NCBI RefSeq assembly: GCF_016702655.1
Contig: NZ_JADJDO010000016.1
Location: 62,001-126,000 of the forward strand
Direction: 5' to 3'
From: Ideonella sp.
GTDB taxonomy: Bacteria; Pseudomonadota; Gammaproteobacteria; Burkholderiales; Burkholderiaceae_C
Length of the DNA: 64,000 nucleotides
Below are positions 58,572 through 64,000 of this stretch, in pieces; the stretch's first letter is position 1, and every line of letters begins with the position of its first letter. The notes under the pieces were generated by a model, which had not been told where the DNA came from, ran no database searches, and saw only the letters and a list, made by a program, of their open reading frames with translations. The position numbers and the translations under genes were made by a program.

Positions 58572-58764
58572 GGCCGGCGCAGTGTAGCGAGGGCAGGGTT
58601 CGCTTCGGATTGCGAGATCGCGCCCCCGATCGGAGGGTGCCGCGCCTGGAGCGCGGGCTTGGAGCGCGCCCTGCAGCGGCGCAGAATGCCGGAACGCTGC
58701 GGCGGAGTTGCTGCCGATGCGCACGCGCTGCGTCCTTGAACCACCCCTGCACAGGAGGCCCGAA

Positions 58765-59742
58765 ATGGCATCACTCCCGACCCGCCTCGCCCAACTCGCC
58801 GCAGGCCTGCCGCTGCTCGCTTGCGCAGCGGCCTTTGCCCAATCTGGCGCGCCCGCCGACCCGCTCGAGCACATTGCGCCGCACGAGCGCATGGCCTACC
58901 TGCAGCAGTTGATCGCCCGCCAGCAGGCCGCGCGCGTGCACGCCGAAGCCGCTGCCGACACTACCGGCCCGGTGCTGACCGCCTTCAGCGCGGGCACGAC
59001 GCTCAACATCAGCAAGGCCGAGGCGCCGTTCAAGATCAAGGTCAAGGCAACCGACGACAAGTCGGGTGTGGCGGGGACCTACTTCTACGCGACCGGGCCG
59101 AGCGGCCAATCGATCAATGCCTATGCCTACGCCGGATATCCGGCAAAGTCGGTCAGCGTCACCGGCGGCTTCAACAGCCCGAACCGGATGCTCGAACCGG
59201 GGGCATGGAAGTTCAAGTACGGCTATGGCTACGACCTCGCGGGCAACTACAGCCTGTTCGACGAAGCGACGCTCGACGCGCTCGGCAACACGACGTTTAC
59301 CGTCGTCAACAGCTCGGGTTACGACCTGGTCAAGCCGCTATTGGTCAGCGGCGAAGTCCTGACGCCGACCGTGTCGCTCGCGGCGATTGTCCCTGGGACG
59401 ACCGACATGCACCGTTACGTGGGCGCCAAGGTCACGGCGAGCGACGCCGGCAACACTGCGCTGGCGGGAGTGAGATCGGTCGACCTCAATTTCTGCAAGG
59501 TCGCCAACCCGGGCAAGTGCATCTACCTGTACGGGAATGTCTATGCCAATGGTCAGGCCTCGGTGACATTGACGACGGGCCACCAGCTCTCTGCAGACAG
59601 CGTCACCGGCACCTTCGAACTCGCTTATGCCACCATCTACGACCACGCGAACAACTACACGCAGCTCACCGGCAGCAAGTTCGGCGGCATCACCGACTTC
59701 GGGCTGATCTTCCCGACGACCTCGATCAAGATCGAGCCCTGA
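58765..59742 (+). CDS. Secreted protein of unknown function, paralogue 3 of 3
   Basis: 325 residues. CAGGAGG 6 bp before the ATG; signal peptide LAAGLPLLACAAAFAQ. It shares with paralogue 1 HIAPHERMAYLQQLIARQQA, YFYATGPSGQS, YAGYPAKSVSVTGG, YGYGYDLAGNYSLFDEATL, Cys pair FCKVANPGKC, IYLYGNVYANGQAS and KFGGITDFGLIFPTT. It is closer to paralogue 1 than to paralogue 2. Divergent from the MFS gene with a 193-bp gap, so it has its own promoter. Function unknown. Confidence 0.8.
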   Translation: MASLPTRLAQLAAGLPLLACAAAFAQSGAPADPLEHIAPHERMAYLQQLIARQQAARVHAEAAADTTGPVLTAFSAGTTLNISKAEAPFKIKVKATDDKSGVAGTYFYATGPSGQSINAYAYAGYPAKSVSVTGGFNSPNRMLEPGAWKFKYGYGYDLAGNYSLFDEATLDALGNTTFTVVNSSGYDLVKPLLVSGEVLTPTVSLAAIVPGTTDMHRYVGAKVTASDAGNTALAGVRSVDLNFCKVANPGKCIYLYGNVYANGQASVTLTTGHQLSADSVTGTFELAYATIYDHANNYTQLTGSKFGGITDFGLIFPTTSIKIEP

Positions 59743-59883
59743 GGTCGGCCGCGCACTCGTCGCGCTTCCGGGGAAGTCCCGGGAACCTCACGGCGGCGTC
59801 GGCCGGCGGATCGGCCGATGGATCGGCTTGGTGCCGATGCGCGGCCCGACCGAGAATCGGCTCGCGTCACCGGAGCCCGTCCC

Positions 59884-60537
59884 ATGCATTTCACGCTGCA
59901 CTACTACCCCGGCAATGCGAGCCTGATCCCGCACCTGCTGCTCGAAGAACTCGGCGCGCCTTTCGAGCTCGCCCTCGTCGACCGCGCGAACCAGGCGCAC
60001 AAGTCGCCCGCGTACCTGAAGCTCAATCCGAACGGGCTGATCCCGGTGCTCGTGGAGCAGGGCCCGGACGGCGAACTCGTGCTCTATGAAACCGCGGCCA
60101 TCTGCCTGCACCTGCTCGACCGCCATCCGCAGCGCGGCCTTGCACCCGAGCATGGGACAGCCGCGCGCGCCCACTTCGACAAATGGCTGATCTGGCTCAC
60201 CAACACCTTGCAGGCGGCGCTGCTCATCTACTTCTACCCGGATCGCTGGGCCGACGACGCGAGCGCGGTCGCGCAGGTCAAGGCCCATGCCGAGGCGAAG
60301 ATCGGCGTCATGCTCGACCAGCTCGACGCCGAGCTCGCGCGCGGCGGGCCGTGGCTGCTCGGTGATGCTTTCAGCGCCGTCGACCTGTACGCGCTGGTGC
60401 TGTGCCGCTGGACGCGCGCCATGGCGCGCCCCGCGCGCACGCGGCCCCACCTTGGCCCGTGGCTGCAGCGCCTGCTCGCGCGGCCGGCGGTGCAGCGTGT
60501 GTTCGCGCGCGAGGGCCTGGCTGCGCCGCTCGTCTGA
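59884..60537 (+). CDS. Glutathione S-transferase family protein
   Basis: 217 residues. N-terminal thioredoxin-like domain (LHYYPGNASLIPHLLLEELG, LNPNGLIPVLVE, and YETAAICLHLLDRHP with the cis-Pro and ETAAI glutathione-binding motif) and C-terminal helical domain (GDAFSAVDLYALVLCRW). The Ser in GNAS is the probable catalytic residue of beta/nu-like GSTs. Substrate unknown. Start chosen at the ATG directly before the thioredoxin-fold strand. Ends 17 bp before the convergent hydrolase gene. Confidence 0.92.
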   Translation: MHFTLHYYPGNASLIPHLLLEELGAPFELALVDRANQAHKSPAYLKLNPNGLIPVLVEQGPDGELVLYETAAICLHLLDRHPQRGLAPEHGTAARAHFDKWLIWLTNTLQAALLIYFYPDRWADDASAVAQVKAHAEAKIGVMLDQLDAELARGGPWLLGDAFSAVDLYALVLCRWTRAMARPARTRPHLGPWLQRLLARPAVQRVFAREGLAAPLV

Positions 60538-60554
60538 CGCGTCGCGTTGCGGCG

Positions 60555-61253
60555 CTACTGCCCGGCGTGTGCCGCCAGCCAGCGCGCCAGGGCCGCGTTG
60601 ACCTCGGCCGGCCGCTCCATCGTCAGCATGTGGCCGCAGCGCTCGACGACCTGCAGCTCGGCGCCGGGCACGCCGGCCGCGATCTCGCGCGAATGTTCGA
60701 GCGGCGTCACCTGGTCGGCGTCGCCGCACAGCACCAGCGTGGGGCAGGCGATCGTTGGCAGCAGCGGCCGGCTGTCGGGCCGCGCGGCGACGGCGATGTT
60801 CTGGCGCACGAGCTGATCCGCCCCGGCGCGGCGCAGCATCGCCACATAGGCCTGCGTCAGCTCGCGCTCGACAAGGCGTTCGGCGTGGAACGAGAACGGC
60901 ACGTTCATCGCGATCATCTCGTCGTAGCGCCCGCTGTCGATCATCGCGAACGCATTCGCGCGCAGCGCCGCGATCTCGGGCGTGTCGGGCCGCGCCGAGC
61001 TGCCCAGCAGCGCCAGCCCGCGCACGCGCGCCGGTGCCTGGCGCACGCACTCGAGGGCGATCATGCCGCCCATCGACGCGCCGCACAGCACGAGCTCGCC
61101 GGGGTGTTCGGCAAGCAGCCCGGCGGCCATGGCCGGCAGGGTGTCGAAGCGGAAGTGCACATCGGTCACCTGCGCCGCGCTGAATGCCGCGCATTGCGCG
61201 GCCCACGTCGATGCGTCGGCGGCGAGGCCGGGGATGAGGACGAGGTGAGGCAT
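60555..61253 (-). CDS. Alpha/beta hydrolase
   Basis: 232 residues. Oxyanion region LVLIPGLAADASTW, nucleophile elbow LCGASMGGMIALECV (Ser in GASMG), acid region LVLCGDADQVTP and catalytic His in VVERCGHMLTMERP. Single-domain cytoplasmic esterase or lactonase-like enzyme; substrate unknown. The ATG at 61253 is the natural start before the first strand. Divergent from the histidine phosphatase gene. Confidence 0.9.
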   Translation of the reverse strand: MPHLVLIPGLAADASTWAAQCAAFSAAQVTDVHFRFDTLPAMAAGLLAEHPGELVLCGASMGGMIALECVRQAPARVRGLALLGSSARPDTPEIAALRANAFAMIDSGRYDEMIAMNVPFSFHAERLVERELTQAYVAMLRRAGADQLVRQNIAVAARPDSRPLLPTIACPTLVLCGDADQVTPLEHSREIAAGVPGAELQVVERCGHMLTMERPAEVNAALARWLAAHAGQ

Positions 61254-61357
61254 GACAATGATTGTCGCTCCGCGTTCCACGACAATCGAAGCAACGACAG
61301 CTTCCCAGGCAGGTCGCTTCGCGCCCGCGCTGCCCACCCGAGGGGGCGCAGTCCGAC

Positions 61358-61372
61358 TTGGGGCGGCCCGGC
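61358..61372. repeat. Dispersed repeat 15-mer TTGGGGCGGCCCGGC, second copy
   Basis: Exact match to 36080-36094, preceded here by GAGGGGGCGCAG-type G-rich sequence (61340-61351). It lies 13 bp before the histidine phosphatase ATG, in the 131-bp divergent gap. Related G-rich ends occur at 7461 and 9681. Confidence 0.5.
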
Positions 61373-61384
61373 ACCGGACTGAAG

Positions 61385-62002
61385 ATGACCGAACTGATCC
61401 TGATCCGCCACGGCGAGACCGACTGGAACGTGCAGGGGCGCTTCCAGGGCCAGATCGACGTGCCGCTCAACGCGATGGGCCTGCGCCAGGCAGCGCTGAT
61501 GGCCGAGCGCATGGCGCGCGAGCGCGTGGACGTGTTCTATTGCAGCGACCTGCTGCGCACGCGCCAGACGGCCGCGCCCGCGGCGGCAAGGCTCGCCCTC
61601 GGCGCGGTGCCCGACGCCGCCTTGCGCGAGCAGCACTTCGGCGTCCTCGAGGGCCTGAGCTTCGATGAAGTCAAGGCGCGCCATCCCGACGAACTCGCGG
61701 CCTGGCTGCGCCACGACCCTGATTACGCGCTGCCAGGCGGCGAGAGCGTACGCAGCTTCCATGCGCGCGTGCTAGCCGCGGTGCGCGTGCTTGCCGCGCA
61801 GCACGCAGGCCTGCGCCTGGCCATCGTCACGCATGGCGGTGTGCTCGACATGATCTATCGCACCGTGCATGCGCTGCCGCTCGTCGGCCCGCGTACCTGC
61901 CCGATACCGAACGCAGGGCTGAACCGCCTGCGCCTGCGCAGCGACGCGCTCGAGATCGTGAGCTGGGCAGACGACGCGCACCTGGCGCCGCTGATGCGTT
62001 GA
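61385..62002 (+). CDS. Histidine phosphatase family protein (phosphoglycerate mutase-like)
   Basis: 205 residues. Catalytic RHG motif LILIRHGETDWNVQGRFQG (His9 phospho-acceptor), YCSDLLRTRQTA, the acid region EQHFGVLEGLSFDEV, and second catalytic His in AIVTHGGVLDMIYR. It resembles CobC/GpmB-type phosphatases; the substrate is not known. The frame is open 40 codons upstream, but the RHG motif position supports the ATG at 61385. Followed after 10 bp by the DUF488 gene. Confidence 0.92.
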   Translation: MTELILIRHGETDWNVQGRFQGQIDVPLNAMGLRQAALMAERMARERVDVFYCSDLLRTRQTAAPAAARLALGAVPDAALREQHFGVLEGLSFDEVKARHPDELAAWLRHDPDYALPGGESVRSFHARVLAAVRVLAAQHAGLRLAIVTHGGVLDMIYRTVHALPLVGPRTCPIPNAGLNRLRLRSDALEIVSWADDAHLAPLMR

Positions 62003-62012
62003 AGGAGCGAGC

Positions 62013-62402
62013 ATGCCCATCCGAATCGTCAGACTCGGCACCCCGCGCATGCCCGGCGAGGGGCCTCGCATCGGCACCGTTCGGCGCCCGCCGCGCGGCG
62101 TGCCGAAGGGCGAGTTCGCGAGCCGCGACTTCTACGACGTCTGGTACCCCCTCCTCGCGCCGAGCGCCGAGACGATGAAGCTCGGCCAGCAGGCGGCCGA
62201 TGACGCGCACTGGGCCGCGTTCGCGAAGCGCTACCGCGCCGAGATGGCCGCGCCCGATGCGTCGCGCAGCCTCGACCTGCTCGCGGCGCTGTCGCAGCAA
62301 TCTAACTTCGCGCTCGGTTGCTATTGCGCCGATGAGTCGCGCTGCCACCGCTCGCTGCTGCGCCAGTTGCTGCAGGATCGCGGCGCGGCGCTGATCGGCT
62401 AG
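62013..62402 (+). CDS. DUF488 family protein
   Basis: 129 residues. Typical DUF488 features: IRIVRLGTPRMPGEGPRIGT, YDVWYPLLAPSAETMK and the C-terminal FALGCYCADESRCHRSLL with clustered Cys/His residues. The family (PF04343) has no proven function. GAAGGAG 6 bp before the ATG. Probably cotranscribed with the histidine phosphatase upstream. Confidence 0.9.
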   Translation: MPIRIVRLGTPRMPGEGPRIGTVRRPPRGVPKGEFASRDFYDVWYPLLAPSAETMKLGQQAADDAHWAAFAKRYRAEMAAPDASRSLDLLAALSQQSNFALGCYCADESRCHRSLLRQLLQDRGAALIG

Positions 62403-62502
62403 GCCGCGACGGCGCAGCGCGTTCGCCCGACCGGCGTCGATAGAGCCTGACCCATGCCCGCCACACCGACAACCCGGTATGTCGGGAGCGGCGACGTGCA
62501 CA

Positions 62503-63435
62503 TCACCCGTTGACGGGCTTCGGCTCGGCGCTGCGCGTCGCGAAGTGGATGCTGGGCAGGATCAGCGCCGCGCCGACCGCATGGAACCACTGTGGCGCCT
62601 CCCCGAGCAGCCACCAGGCGATGAGCGCGCCGTAGACCGGGCTCAGGTACATCACGACGCTGCTGCGCGTCGCGCCGAGTTCGCGCAGCATCAGCGCATA
62701 GGCCTGGTACGACAGGAAGCCCGGCACCACGCCGGCGAGCGCGACGAGCAGCAGCGCCCGCACCGACCAGGGCGGCTGCGCGAAGAGCGCCGCCTCGAGC
62801 AAGGTGAACGGCAGCAGCACGACGAGGCCGCCGGCCGTGATGCAGAACAGGCGCTGGCGCGCGCCGAGCGCCGACGGCCAGCGCTGCTGCAGCACCGTGT
62901 AGCCGGTCCACGAGACCGCCGCGGCGACGATCCACAGGTCGCCGGCGACGAACTGCGCCTGCATCAGGTGCGCCGGCTGGCCGCGCGAGATTACGAACAG
63001 CACGCCGGCCAGCGCGAGCGCCATCGCGAGCTGTTGCCGGCGCGAGGTCGATTCGCCGAGCAGGCGCCGGCTCGCGATCGCGATCGCGACCGGCGTCACG
63101 GCGTAGATGAGCCCGATGTTGACCGCCGTCGTGGTCTGCGCGGCGATGTAGACGAAGGCGCCGCAGATCCACATCCCGAGCGCGCCCAGCGTCACCATGT
63201 GGCGCCATTCGCTCCGCCACGCGCGCGCGACCGCGCGCCGCTCGGGCCAGACCCAGGGCAGCATCAGCGCGAGCGCGAGCGCCCAGCGGCCGCTGGCGAG
63301 CATGTGCGGCGCGATCACGCCGTCGGCGGCGCGCGCGATGACGAAGTTCGACGACCACATCGCCGGTGTCACCCACAGCAGCACCTGCGCCAGCAGGTGG
63401 GGCGAGATCGCGGCAGGGCGTCGGTGGGTCGGCAT
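62503..63435 (-). CDS. EamA/DMT family transporter
   Basis: 310 residues with ten predicted helices forming two EamA repeats (WVTPAMWSSNFVIARAADGV at the start, then IVAAAVSWTGYTVLQQRWPS for the second). The drug/metabolite transporter family exports amino acids, metabolites or drugs; no substrate can be assigned. The ATG at 63435 begins the conserved region. The 99 bp after the DUF488 gene hold no further gene. Confidence 0.92.
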   Translation of the reverse strand: MPTHRRPAAISPHLLAQVLLWVTPAMWSSNFVIARAADGVIAPHMLASGRWALALALMLPWVWPERRAVARAWRSEWRHMVTLGALGMWICGAFVYIAAQTTTAVNIGLIYAVTPVAIAIASRRLLGESTSRRQQLAMALALAGVLFVISRGQPAHLMQAQFVAGDLWIVAAAVSWTGYTVLQQRWPSALGARQRLFCITAGGLVVLLPFTLLEAALFAQPPWSVRALLLVALAGVVPGFLSYQAYALMLRELGATRSSVVMYLSPVYGALIAWWLLGEAPQWFHAVGAALILPSIHFATRSAEPKPVNG

Positions 63436-63466
63436 CGGCCCGACGATAGCGCGTGCCGGCGGCGCG

Positions 63467-64000
63467 TCAGCGCGCGGTCTCGGGGGGCAACTCCAGCAGC
63501 GCCACCAGCCGGCCGAGCCGACGCCGCAGCCGCACCGACTCGGGCGCCGCGTTGGCGCGCGGGCGCAACAGGTCGAACGCGCCGACCGGGTGCCCGGAGT
63601 GCGCCAGCGCGTCGATGAAGACCTGCTCGAACAGCTCGCGCTGCGCATGGCTGCCGCCGATCTCGAGCAGCCTCGGCAGCGCGATGCCGAGCTGATCGAC
63701 CGCCGCTTCGTGCGCGCCGCGCGCGTGCGCGAGCAGGCCGCGACAGGCCGGCACGGCGACGCGCTGCCAGGCAGCGCGGGTGAGCTCGGGTGCGCGTTCG
63801 GCGTAGGCCTCGACATTGCGCAGCAGCGCGTCGGCCTCGGCCCGGCCGGCGCGCGCGAGGCCGTAGAGGTATTGCATGTCGAGGAAGGGCTGGACCTGAT
63901 CGTGCGTGCGCGCGGCGAGGTAGGTGCCGAGGTCCTGCCAGCGATTGCCGACATCGACGCCGGCCATTTCGAGCCGCGCGAGCAGCGACACGGCGCCGAT
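63467..64000 (-). CDS. Helical-repeat (TPR-like) protein, C-terminal part (5' end outside window)
   Basis: At least 177 codons open to the window edge, so the start lies beyond base 64000. The visible part is all-helical: QVQPFLDMQYLYGLARAGR, EADALLRNVEAYAERAPELT, LLAHARGAHEAAVDQLGIAL and DALAHSGHPVGAFDLLRPRA, spaced like TPR units. It resembles the C-terminus of about 430-residue TPR proteins common in proteobacteria. Function unknown. It is read towards the EamA gene with 31 bp between stop and start. Confidence 0.75.
   Translation of the reverse strand: MGAVSLLARLEMAGVDVGNRWQDLGTYLAARTHDQVQPFLDMQYLYGLARAGRAEADALLRNVEAYAERAPELTRAAWQRVAVPACRGLLAHARGAHEAAVDQLGIALPRLLEIGGSHAQRELFEQVFIDALAHSGHPVGAFDLLRPRANAAPESVRLRRRLGRLVALLELPPETAR

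Overview
The window is dense, very GC-rich bacterial chromosome with short intergenic gaps and many 1-4 nt start/stop overlaps. Gene content points to a betaproteobacterium of the order Burkholderiales (Rubrivivax/Leptothrix/Comamonadaceae-like): adjacent pilT/pilU next to yggS, ubiA beside proC, an E. coli-type argG, DUF3563 and DUF3297 genes, a NADP-malic enzyme fused to a phosphotransacetylase-like domain, and a PEP-CTERM protein. This placement is inferred from protein families and gene order; no rRNA or tRNA gene is present to confirm it.

Layout. 1-2.95 kb: C-terminal end of a Ser/Thr kinase with a TPR-like tail, then two small lipoproteins separated by palindromic DNA. 2.96-7.4 kb: tldD-rsmI (minus) divergent from yraN, DUF3297, diaA and dolP (plus), a close match to the enterobacterial yraL-yraN-diaA-dolP neighbourhood without lpoA. 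7.5-10.7 kb: a hydroxyacid dehydrogenase and the type IV pilus retraction ATPases pilU and pilT. 10.8-19.1 kb: housekeeping genes (yggS, PAP2, Lrp-type regulator, proC, ubiA, argG, maeB, NnrU, DUF3563). 19.2-23.3 kb: membrane-anchored S1C protease, MoxR ATPase, DUF58 and VWA proteins. 23.3-29.3 kb: methyltransferase, NUDIX hydrolase, a degenerate GGDEF protein, two VapBC-type loci (one with an internally deleted toxin) and prfC. 29.4-32.0 kb: PEP-CTERM protein, cupin, DedA-rhodanese fusion.

32.1-42.2 kb is a complete glycerol module: the GlpSTPQV-type ABC importer with its DUF2160 membrane protein and glpD on the minus strand, ending at an intrinsic terminator, divergent from glpR-glpK. Glycerol enters through the ABC transporter, GlpK phosphorylates it, GlpD oxidises glycerol-3-phosphate, and GlpR probably acts at the shared promoter region, which carries TTCG repeats spaced 10 bp apart.

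42.4-50.0 kb is the most unusual region: a 1397-residue membrane KAP-family P-loop NTPase with an N-terminal YCF48/BNR-like propeller and a PASTA-like domain, followed 61 bp later by an 1121-residue class III nucleotidyl cyclase-AAA ATPase-TPR protein. 50.0-54.2 kb: hemerythrin, a LysR regulator divergent from glutaryl-CoA dehydrogenase, and a CoA-transferase. 54.5-59.7 kb: three paralogous secreted proteins of unknown function, interleaved with a truncated, internally deleted second copy of the CoA-transferase and an MFS transporter, i.e. a decaying segmental duplication. 59.9-64 kb: GST, alpha/beta hydrolase, histidine phosphatase, DUF488, an EamA transporter and the end of a helical-repeat protein. 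Numerous long antisense open frames are GC-driven shadows and are not annotated.
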